Shown in pieces: positions 1-4,296 of a stretch of 11,532 bases of DNA (the first letter of the stretch is position 1; each line of letters begins with the position of its first letter). The stretch is from an uncultured Planctomycetaceae bacterium (lineage in GTDB: Bacteria > Planctomycetota > Planctomycetia > Pirellulales > Pirellulaceae), in NCBI GenBank assembly GCA_903927685.1, contig CAIYOB010000810.1:1-11532 (forward strand). Reading direction: 5' to 3'. Both the position numbers and the translations under genes were made by a program. Under the pieces are notes generated by a model, which was not told the origin of the DNA, did not search any database, and saw only the letters and a list, made by a program, of their open reading frames with translations.

Positions 1-330
1 ACCGAGAACGGGAAGACGGTCACCATTACCGAGAGCAGTGACTCGGGGATCACCGTCACCGTTACCGAGACGGTCGGCGGGAAAGGGAAGAAGACGGTTG
101 CGAAAGCAGCCAACGCCCAGCAATTGGCACGGAAGAACCCGGCGGCCTTTCGGCTGTACAAGAGCCACATCGACCGCGTCCAAGGCCAGGCGGGCGCGAA
201 TGGTCATGGCAGCCCGGCCGACGCACGCGAGCTGCTTCGTGACCAACTCCGCAAACAGATCCAGGACAACGCAGGCAACCCACAGCTGAGAGCGATGCTC
301 GAGAAGATGCTCAACGAACTCGAAAAATAG
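1..330 (+). CDS. C-terminal part of a lysine-rich hypothetical protein
   Basis: The frame is open from the first base of the window and stops with TAG at 328-330, so the N-terminus lies outside. The visible 109 residues begin with a threonine/valine-rich stretch (TENGKTVTITESS, then GITVTVTETV) that looks like short beta strands. A basic linker follows, and then a helical, charged C-terminal half containing NPAAFRLYKSH and ending NELEK. An internal TTG at 124 could open a shorter frame, but codon use and sequence character continue smoothly upstream of it, so I read one protein cut by the window edge. Similar repeated TVTVTE tails occur, from memory, in secreted planctomycete proteins. No function can be given. 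It converges on the response-regulator gene at 411, with no clear terminator between them. Confidence 0.7.
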   Translation, partial: TENGKTVTITESSDSGITVTVTETVGGKGKKTVAKAANAQQLARKNPAAFRLYKSHIDRVQGQAGANGHGSPADARELLRDQLRKQIQDNAGNPQLRAMLEKMLNELEK

Positions 331-410
331 CTCGCAACCGGGACGCTGCGCGGGGCCGAAATGTCCTGCGGCGAGGATCCTGTCCAGCTTCGCCTTGGAC
401 GGCTGCCGCC

Positions 411-863
411 TCACGCCGGTGGGCGCACAAAACGGAAGACCACTTGCTTCAGATCGCGAAGCGCGATGGGCTTGGCCAAGTACTCGTTGCACCCGGCGTC
501 CAGGCAGCGCTGGCGGCCTTCAGCCGACGCCGAGCCGGTGATGGCGACGATGGGGCCGTCCCAGTCCAGCTGGCGTAATTGCTGGGTGGCCGCCAAACCA
601 TCCAGGACGGGCATCTGGATGTCCATCAGGATCAAGTCATAGGCCCGGCCCGCGGCCGCGGAGCCTTGGGCCAGATCGCAGGCCTGCAGGCCGTTCTCGG
701 CCACGTCGACCTCGAACCCACAGGCAGTCAGCAGCACGCGGAGCAGTCGCTGAACATCGGGCGTATCGTCGACAACCAGCACCCGGCCGAGCGGCCCATG
801 GTCCCCACGGCACCCCGACCGTACGTCTTGCCTTTGAACTGAATGGCAGGCTACCCCCTGCAT
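411..863 (-). CDS. Stand-alone response regulator receiver-domain protein
   Basis: This 150-residue protein is almost entirely a CheY-like receiver domain, the phosphorylated half of a two-component system. The domain starts near residue 26 (GRVLVVDD). The acidic pair is D32/D33, the phospho-acceptor is D81 in LILMDIQMP, the switch threonine is T109 in AITGSA, and the conserved lysine is K131 in YLAKPI. All the catalytic positions are intact, so it should accept phosphate from a histidine kinase. There is no output domain, so it may act by protein contact or within a phosphorelay. The form of the domain (MDIQMPVLDGL, then GCNEYLAKPI) resembles receivers attached to hybrid sensor kinases. The ATG at 863 is preceded by AAGGAG about 10 bases upstream. 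The first 25 residues are not part of the fold, so a later start remains possible. No kinase gene is adjacent, only a PAS relic about 230 bp upstream on the other strand. Confidence 0.85.
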   Translation of the reverse strand: MQGVACHSVQRQDVRSGCRGDHGPLGRVLVVDDTPDVQRLLRVLLTACGFEVDVAENGLQACDLAQGSAAAGRAYDLILMDIQMPVLDGLAATQQLRQLDWDGPIVAITGSASAEGRQRCLDAGCNEYLAKPIALRDLKQVVFRFVRPPA

Positions 864-1091
864 GCTCGTGCATCTCCTTTGCTTGGCGGGCCATCCACAT
901 CGGGGCTCTTCCCGCTTGTGACTTCCGCTCGCCGGTCGGGTAGTTCGTTGGCCAACCTGCGCCGCTCGCCCGGAACAAGTCTATCCCATCCGTGACGAAA
1001 CGGGCAAGCCAGTATTCGCCAGGGACAGGGACGAATTCGAGTTTTTTTTGTCACGGTCTGTCAGAACCAGCCAAGCGGGGGACGCCTGCAC

Positions 1092-1493
1092 AAACATGTC
1101 GACCAGCTCGCCGATGCCGTGGTGGGGCATGACGCCGCCGGGCGAATCCTGGATGCCAAGCCGCACGCCTGCGCCAGCCTCGCCTCCAGCCAGGAGGAAC
1201 TGCTGCGTCTGAAGATTGCCCAAGTGGTAGCGGAACTCACCGGCTCCGAAACGGTCGCCCGGGTTTGGCGTCTGGTGACGGCAGCACGACACCAAGACGC
1301 CTCGCTTGAGCAGTCGTGTCGGGGTGGCCGGCAACTTGGAGCATCAGGAACGGCGGGAGGCCCTTTCCTTTCGCCACGTGGGTGACGGCTGAACAGTCAA
1401 CAGGAAGACGACCACGGCTTGCACCGCGAGGGAATTTGACATCGGGAATCTCCCCGGCGGCGCTTGGAATCAGCCCAACATGACAGCGCATAC
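1092..1493 (+). pseudogene. Frameshifted relic of a PAS sensory domain
   Basis: Two adjacent frames together spell one PAS domain. In the frame of position 1092 the peptide reads LADAVVGHDAAGRILDA, then HACASLASSQEELLRLKIA, up to about [13 protein letters not shown] near 1300. This is the usual PAS core: D-G-R-I-L-D-A, then a helix, then the S-x-E-E-L-L stretch. From about 1337 the next frame continues with [16 protein letters not shown] and [15 protein letters not shown], which corresponds to the closing strands and the usual D-L-T end of PAS domains. The two halves are joined by a frameshift between about 1290 and 1337. There is no kinase domain after it: the second frame stops at about 1493. 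PAS domains sense light, redox state or small ligands, usually in a histidine kinase. This piece is probably the leftover of such a sensor and is unlikely to be expressed as a working protein. Confidence 0.55.
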
Positions 1494-1717
1494 AACCAGC
1501 TCAGAACCGTGTTTAGGGTCCTGCGCAGGGCCGGCGGCCCCATCGGGCGGGCAATCGCCTTCCGGACGAGCGGTCCCAGGGCCCCGACAGCCGGCAAGCC
1601 CCACCGGACCGGCAGGTTGCCCAGGAACATCAGGCCTGTGCCTCTGCCGACTCGGCCTTGCGATACGCGGCCAGTCGCGGAGAGCCGCGTAGAGGACAAC
1701 ACCCGCAGGCGTCCGTC

Positions 1718-2221
1718 TCAGTCGTCGGCTCCCCGCTCAACACCTTCAGCTTCGCCGCTGTTGCCGCGTCGTGCCTCCACACACCGGATGGCTTCTATCG
1801 GCAGTTCATTGCCGTAAATCACCGACAGGACGGCGGGGAGGTACATGTCCAACATCGACATGGTCGTGCCCATCAGCCGGTCGATGACCGCCTCGTCCAG
1901 GTCGTCGTCCGTCAGGATCTGGGCGGCCTGGAAACGCAGTTCGCCCTGGTCAAAATCCAACTCGAACTTGCCGACCCGCAGACCGAAGTTGGCCCGGGCG
2001 ATCGTCTCGGCGAGCGCCGGCCGCGCACCTTCGGGGACGCGCACGGGCGAGTAGCCGAAGACCTGGAACAAGCTCCCTTCGTCATCCACGGCCGCGATGA
2101 CCCGGTACGTGCCGACCGCACAACGAAAGTCGGCGCAGATCGAGCTTCCTGCGCCGTTGGCCAGGTAGCTGACGTCACGTTCATCCAGGTGCTGGATCAG
2201 TTTCTCGTAGGCCGCGTACAT
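1718..2221 (-). CDS. YbjN-domain protein
   Basis: This protein of 167 residues begins MYAAYEKLIQHLDERD and belongs to the YbjN family, which shares a fold with type III secretion chaperones. The family signs seen are a short N-terminal helix, a strand-rich centre (ICADFRCAVGTYRVIAAVDD, then LFQVFGYSPV), a helix ETIARANFGLRVGKFELD, and the C-terminal helical part DEAVIDRLMGTTMSMLDMY. YbjN proteins have no known enzymatic role; in enterobacteria they affect motility and stress traits. The frame is open further up, to a possible ATG at 2362 (MRTLLAALWDLV), but an excellent AAGGGAGG lies six bases before the ATG at 2221, so I use that start. It is the first gene downstream of the tRNA array on the same strand. 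Confidence 0.8.
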   Translation of the reverse strand: MYAAYEKLIQHLDERDVSYLANGAGSSICADFRCAVGTYRVIAAVDDEGSLFQVFGYSPVRVPEGARPALAETIARANFGLRVGKFELDFDQGELRFQAAQILTDDDLDEAVIDRLMGTTMSMLDMYLPAVLSVIYGNELPIEAIRCVEARRGNSGEAEGVERGADD

Positions 2222-2227
2222 GCTTGG

Positions 2228-2235
2228 CCTCCCTT
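2228..2235 (-). promoter_or_regulatory. Ribosome binding site that sets the YbjN start
   Basis: On the minus strand the sequence reads AAGGGAGG, then six bases (CCAAGC), then ATG at 2221. This is a near-perfect Shine-Dalgarno site at ideal spacing, and it decides for the 167-residue reading against the longer open frame upstream. Confidence 0.7.
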
Positions 2236-2479
2236 GCCCAAGTTCCGTCGTTGCCGGCGAATGATCGGTTGCGGCGGTTGCGACGCCGGGCGTCGCCAGG
2301 CCGAGTGCCTCGGCCGGTCTGCCTCGTACCAGGTCCCACAGGGCTGCCAGTAGGGTCCGCATCGTCGCACCGATTCCCATCTCGCTGTTCAGGCATCCCG
2401 CCGAGGAATCGAAAGAGCGTCCTGCAGAATCGAAATCTGCCGTGCCGGCCACCACACTCGCAGGGCAAATTGCCGCCAG

Positions 2480-2551
2480 TATCCCGACCTGGACTCGAAC
2501 CAGGGTCTGGACCTTCGGAGGGTCCCATGTAATCCGCTACACCATCGGGAC
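2480..2551 (-). tRNA. tRNA-Arg(CCG)
   Basis: It folds cleanly. The acceptor GTCCCGA pairs with TCGGGAT, and the D stem GTGT pairs with ACAT. The anticodon stem GGACC/GGTCC carries loop CTCCGAA with U33 and anticodon CCG, which reads the arginine codon CGG. The T arm CCTGG TTCGAGT CCAGG is perfect, and position 73 is A. The variable loop is only three bases (AGA), one or two shorter than usual. No CCA is encoded. It is the last tRNA of the array in the direction of transcription. Confidence 0.82.
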
Positions 2552-2564
2552 GTCTTCACCGCAG

Positions 2565-2638
2565 AGCCGACGACTGGATTCGCACCAGCATGAATCCGCT
2601 TACAAGACGGATGCCTTTCTACCTCGAGCCACGTCGGC
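2565..2638 (-). tRNA. tRNA-Thr(TGT)
   Basis: The acceptor GCCGACG/CGTCGGC is perfect, with U73. The anticodon stem TCCGT/GCGGA (one G-U pair) carries loop CTTGTAA, anticodon TGT, reading ACA. The T arm GCTGG TGCGAAT CCAGT has an altered T loop, with G in place of the second T of TTCGAAT. The D arm (GCTC to AGGC) has only three pairs. The body resembles ordinary bacterial tRNA-Thr (GCCGAC to GTCGGC, CTTGTAA), so identity is clear, but the D and T arms are drifting. No CCA is encoded. It lies 40 bp downstream of the HNH gene. Confidence 0.75.
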
Positions 2639-2678
2639 ATCAACGCTCCCGGCCCGCAGACCGGGAGCGAAATCGCTC

Positions 2679-3275
2679 CTACTTCTCAAGCGCGACGTTC
2701 CAGTACGTCTCGCTCACGAACTTCGACCAGCTTTCGATCCGTTGGTCGTGGGCCGCGTACCGCGGGTTCCACGTCGGCTGGACCGGTGGGTGCTTCAGCC
2801 GCATCTGGGCCTGCTCCGGCGTGCGGTCGGCCTTGCGCTTGTTGCACGCCGTGCAAGCCAGCACGCAGTTATCCCACCGCGACTGGCCGCCCTGGGCACG
2901 CGGGATGACGTGGTCGAGCGTCAACTCGTCCATGCCCGGCTGCGCACCGCAGTACTGGCAGGTGTAGTGATCCCGCTTGAAAATGTTCCTCCGGCTGAAC
3001 GTCACGGCCGCCGCAGGCAGCCGGTCGTAACCGGTCAGCGTGATCACCTCCGGCACGCGCATGCGAAACCGAACCGCCTGAATGAACCGATCGCCGTCCT
3101 TGGGACGCAGCCTCGACCAGTCCTCCCAGGTGTAGGTCTGGTAGTCGGCCGGATCCACGACCCGCGCGGATGCGTTCCACAGCAGCACCAGCGCGCGAGC
3201 CACGGGGGCCACGTTCACTGGCTGCCAGTTGCGGTTCAGGATCAGCGTCGGTCTGTTTAGGATCTTGGATACCAC
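2679..3275 (-). CDS. HNH endonuclease within the tRNA array
   Basis: This 198-residue protein has a complete HNH nuclease domain in its C-terminal half. Zinc-binding pairs are C106/C109 (CQYC) and C141/C144 (CTAC). The catalytic strand is LTLDHVIPRAQGG, with D121 and H122; N136 and N145 complete the motif. The N-terminal 100 residues, starting VSKILNRPTLILNRNWQPV, form the extra domain common to a widespread family of small HNH proteins. The start is GTG at 3275, with GAGG seven bases upstream. It lies 24 bp after the 3' end of tRNA-His and 40 bp before tRNA-Thr, all on one strand, so it is very likely part of the array transcript. HNH enzymes of this size cut DNA as free-standing homing, phage or restriction-type nucleases; the natural target here is unknown. 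All key residues are intact, although tRNA genes around it are decaying. Confidence 0.9.
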   Translation of the reverse strand: MVSKILNRPTLILNRNWQPVNVAPVARALVLLWNASARVVDPADYQTYTWEDWSRLRPKDGDRFIQAVRFRMRVPEVITLTGYDRLPAAAVTFSRRNIFKRDHYTCQYCGAQPGMDELTLDHVIPRAQGGQSRWDNCVLACTACNKRKADRTPEQAQMRLKHPPVQPTWNPRYAAHDQRIESWSKFVSETYWNVALEK

Positions 3276-3299
3276 GGCTGCACCTCAAGTTGTGAAAGG

Positions 3300-3373
3300 G
3301 GTGACCGAAGGGAGTTGAACCCTTACCTCCTGCTTCACAGGCCGGCATGCCTACCGCATACACCACGGACACC
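3300..3373 (-). tRNA. tRNA-His(GTG)
   Basis: Loop CTGTGAA gives anticodon GTG with U33. The gene keeps the histidine hallmark: an extra G at position -1 (3373) faces C73 (3300), the pair recognised by histidyl-tRNA synthetase. The T arm AAGGG TTCAACT CCCTT is perfect. Two defects are visible: acceptor pair 4:69 is T-T (GTGTCCG against CGGTCAC), and anticodon-stem pair 29:41 is G-A (CCGGC against GCAGG). The D stem GTGT/GCAT has wobble pairs. The G-1:C73 pair suggests it is or recently was charged. No CCA is encoded. It lies just before the HNH gene. Confidence 0.75.
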
Positions 3374-3386
3374 ATGTTGATTTCCG

Positions 3387-3467
3387 CGGAAGGGGTGGGA
3401 ATCGAACCCGCAAGGCTTTCGCTCCGCCGGCTTCCAACCTTTCCATCGCCGATCGGGTCGCCCTTCC
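3387..3467 (-). tRNA. Damaged class II tRNA, probably Ser(GGA)
   Basis: The acceptor GGAAGGG/CCCTTCC is perfect with G73, as in serine tRNAs. The T arm GCGGG TTCGATT CCCAC has one mismatch. A short variable arm closes on a GAAA tetraloop (AGCGAAAGCC), a common serine/leucine trait. The loop TTGGAAG would give anticodon GGA with U33, but its stem (AAAGG against CCGGC) has only two of five pairs, and the D arm has two or three. At 81 bases it is short for class II. It is probably non-functional or highly divergent, and the identity is tentative. Confidence 0.5.
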
Positions 3468-3482
3468 GTTGTTTGTCTTCAG

Positions 3483-3554
3483 CAGCCCGACCAGGACTCG
3501 AACCCGGAACACCTCGGTAGAAACGAGGGATGATCTCCGTTTCACCATCGGGCC
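3483..3554 (-). tRNA. tRNA-Arg(TCT)
   Basis: It has a good cloverleaf. The acceptor GGCCCGA/TCGGGCT has one G-U pair. The D stem GTGA/TCAT is intact. The anticodon stem CCTCG/CGAGG carries loop TTTCTAC, anticodon TCT, reading AGA. The T arm is CCGGG TTCGAGT CCTGG, with one G-U pair. Position 73 is G and no CCA is encoded. Its acceptor and D arm resemble those of the Arg(CCG) gene at the other end of the array. Confidence 0.82.
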
Positions 3555-3561
3555 AGCAAGG

Positions 3562-3647
3562 CGGAAGGCAAGGGAGTCGAACCCTCAGGACCCGCAGGTC
3601 TCCCGGTTTAGCAAACCGGCCCGGCAAGCCGTATCCGGCTACCTTCC
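3562..3647 (-). tRNA. tRNA-Ser(GCT)
   Basis: This is a well-formed class II tRNA of 86 bases. The acceptor GGAAGGT/GCCTTCC pairs fully (one G-U), with G73. The D stem is CCGG/CCGG. The anticodon stem CCGGT/ACCGG carries loop TTGCTAA, anticodon GCT, reading AGC and AGT. The long variable arm folds on GACC/GGTC. The T arm is GAGGG TTCGACT CCCTT. No CCA is encoded. It is among the best-preserved tRNAs of the array, and its 3' region resembles that of the Gly-like gene at 3994. Confidence 0.87.
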
Positions 3648-3655
3648 GTTCTTTT

Positions 3656-3731
3656 CAGTGGACCCACCCAGGCGTGAACTCGGGCACCGACGCGCAGCGT
3701 TGGTCGCTCCGCCACGCCAGGGCGGCGTCTT
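3656..3731 (-). pseudogene. Unresolved tRNA-like stretch, possibly an Ala relic
   Basis: The spacing between Trp and Ser(GCT) leaves room for one tRNA, but no cloverleaf closes. Pieces can be recognised. CCGCC CTGGCGT GGCGG (3725 down to 3709) is a perfect five-pair, seven-base anticodon-type arm with U33 and anticodon GGC (Ala). CCGAG TTCACGC CTGGG (around 3670) looks like a T arm with one mismatch and no A58. No acceptor stem joins them. Half of the stretch is one copy of the 26-bp inverted repeat. A six-pair hairpin (CCTTGG, AAA, CCAAGG) fills 3734-3748, next to the Trp 3' end. Confidence 0.25.
3680..3705 (-). repeat. 26-bp inverted repeat, copy 1
   Basis: The minus strand here is identical over 26 bases to the plus strand at 3847-3872; it starts GACCAACGCTGCG and ends GGTGCCCGA. 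The two copies face each other about 140 bp apart and enclose tRNA-Trp. Identity stops sharply at both edges. Confidence 0.85.
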
Positions 3732-3748
3732 CCCCTTGGAAACCAAGG

Positions 3749-3820
3749 CACGCCCCCAAGGACTTGAACCCTGACCAACTGGGTTGGAACCAGCCGTGCT
3801 GCCAATTACACCAGGGACGC
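3749..3820 (-). tRNA. tRNA-Trp(CCA)
   Basis: The acceptor GCGTCCC/GGGGCGT pairs throughout with wobbles, with G73. The D stem is GTGT/GCAC. The anticodon stem GCTGG/CCAGT carries loop TTCCAAC with U33 and anticodon CCA, reading TGG. The T arm is CAGGG TTCAAGT CCTTG. No CCA tail is encoded. The D-arm wording (TGGTGTAATTGGCAGCACG) is more like bacterial tRNA-Gln than tRNA-Trp, so this may be a Gln-type body with a tryptophan anticodon. Confidence 0.75.
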
Positions 3821-3846
3821 GTGTTGTGTCTTCTCGCAGCGGAAGA

Positions 3847-3872
3847 GACCAACGCTGCGCGTCGGTGCCCGA
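3847..3872 (+). repeat. 26-bp inverted repeat, copy 2
   Basis: This is the plus-strand copy of the sequence read on the minus strand at 3680-3705. Its inner edge (GTGCCCGA) overlaps the 3' end of the tRNA-like fragment at 3863-3909, so the repeat boundary falls inside a former tRNA gene. Confidence 0.85.
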
Positions 3873-3909
3873 CTCGAACCCACAAACCCGGAATACTTCT
3901 TGGACACCG
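3863..3909 (-). pseudogene. tRNA 3'-half fragment
   Basis: Only the 3' part of a tRNA can be seen. GGGTTTGTGGG TTCGAGT is the usual variable loop, T stem and T loop, but the T stem 3' side is missing: after the loop the sequence goes straight to C-GGGCACC. No D or anticodon arm is present. Within the fragment CGGTGTC can pair with GGCACCG, closing a 47-base acceptor-plus-T-arm hairpin. The 3' GGGCAC also matches the GTGCCC at the 5' end of the next fragment (3922-3981), hinting that the two were halves of one gene. Confidence 0.35.
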
Positions 3910-3921
3910 CAGGTGCGAAAA

Positions 3922-3981
3922 GGCTCGGGGAGAGGGAATCGAACCGGAAGGCTGGTGCCTGAGCCGATCGGCCAAGGGCAC
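3922..3981 (-). pseudogene. tRNA mosaic lacking most of the anticodon arm
   Basis: The 5' end reads like a tRNA: GTGCCCT, TG, then the D arm GCC GATCGGCTCA GGC, A26 and CCAGC. It then jumps into a T loop (CCGG TTCGATT CCCTC) and a 3' end CCCCGAGCC. The loop-like CTTCCGG after CCAGC could hold a TCC anticodon, but the 3' anticodon stem is absent. The 5' GTGCCCT cannot pair with the 3' end; an internal GGCTCAG pairs with CCGAGCC (six of seven). The piece looks like two tRNA genes joined by a deletion. Confidence 0.4.
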
Positions 3982-3993
3982 GTGTCGTCAAGG

Positions 3994-4064
3994 CGGAAGG
4001 AGCGGGAGTCGAGCCGGCACTTCCGTCATGGCAAGGCAGCAGGCTACCGCTGCATCATGGACGC
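3994..4064 (-). tRNA. Gly(GCC)-type tRNA with foreign 3' end
   Basis: The first two thirds resemble bacterial tRNA-Gly: GCGTCCA, TG, ATGCAGCGGTAGCCTG, then CTGCC TTGCCAT GACGG with U33, anticodon GCC and one stem mismatch. The 3' part does not match: the acceptor 3' side is TCCTTCC, which cannot pair with GCGTCCA. The T arm GCCGG CTCGACT CCCGC has a mismatch and C54. Its flank and acceptor (AAGGCGGAAGG on the plus strand) equal those of tRNA-Ser(GCT) at 3562. It appears to be a Gly/Ser recombinant and is unlikely to be charged normally. Confidence 0.5.
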
Positions 4065-4105
4065 TTGGTTGGAAGCCGAATTGTCAAAGATCAAAGTTCG
4101 CTCAG

Positions 4106-4177
4106 AGCACCGGGAGGGACTTGAACCCTCGTCGCCGCATGACGGGTGCGGTGTCCTTGCCGCTGGACGACCAGTGC
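4106..4177 (-). tRNA. tRNA with anticodon CGT in a Glu/Asp-like body and C33
   Basis: All four stems pair: acceptor GCACTGG/CCGGTGC (one G-U), D stem GTCC/GGAC, anticodon stem CCGCA/TGCGG, T arm GAGGG TTCAAGT CCCTC. Position 73 is T. The anticodon loop is CCCGTCA. Positions 34-36 then read CGT (threonine, ACG), but position 33 is C where U is nearly universal, and position 37 is C where a purine is expected. The body (TCGTCCAGCGGCAAGGACACCGC) is close to tRNA-Glu. If the loop slipped by one base the anticodon would be GTC (Asp). Structure is certain, decoding is not. Confidence 0.65.
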
Positions 4178-4188
4178 GTTCATTCCGG

Positions 4189-4259
4189 AGGGCCGGTGGG
4201 AATCGAACCCTCCTCTCCGGCTCGTCAGACCGGCGCTACACCGTCTCCGCTACCAGCCC
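4189..4259 (-). tRNA. tRNA-Val(GAC)
   Basis: The acceptor GGGCTGG/CCGGCCC has one G-U pair. The anticodon stem CCGGT/GCCGG carries loop CTGACGA with U33 and anticodon GAC, reading GTC and GTT. The T arm GAGGG TTCGATT CCCA has lost one base on its 3' side, leaving three or four pairs. The D arm pairs poorly, and position 73 is T. No CCA is encoded. It is the first tRNA of the array in the direction of transcription, 5 bases from the T-run of the upstream terminator. Confidence 0.65.
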
Positions 4260-4264
4260 AAACA

Positions 4265-4296
4265 GAAAAAGCCCGGCGTCTTGGTGACACCGGGCT
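4265..4296 (-). terminator. Intrinsic terminator or attenuator ahead of the tRNA array
   Basis: On the minus strand AGCCCGG pairs with CCGGGCT, with an inner GTC/GAC pairing, followed at once by TTTTTC. This is a classic Rho-independent terminator. It stands directly before the first tRNA, so either it ends transcripts coming from the yaiI side, with the array having its own start, or it attenuates a promoter further upstream. Confidence 0.75.

Noticed and set aside
1664..1691. Eight-pair hairpin TACGCGGC/GCCGCGTA downstream of the YbjN gene
   Set aside because: It has no T-run and a 12-base loop; it is too weak to call a terminator.
1397..1702. Minus-strand frame with possible ATG at 1630 overlapping a preceding stop (TGATG)
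   Set aside because: The peptide ([20 protein letters not shown]...) has no known features, no ribosome site of its own, and overlaps the PAS relic; coding is not supported.
2181..2528. Minus-strand frame and the longer YbjN start at 2362
   Set aside because: The first overlaps a tRNA and has no features. The second lacks a ribosome site, whereas the start at 2221 has an ideal one.
3469..4260. Repeated GGGAATCGAACC/GGACTTGAACC words that could suggest a repeat array or CRISPR
   Set aside because: Spacing is irregular and each word is the reverse complement of a T arm; the tRNA explanation accounts for them.
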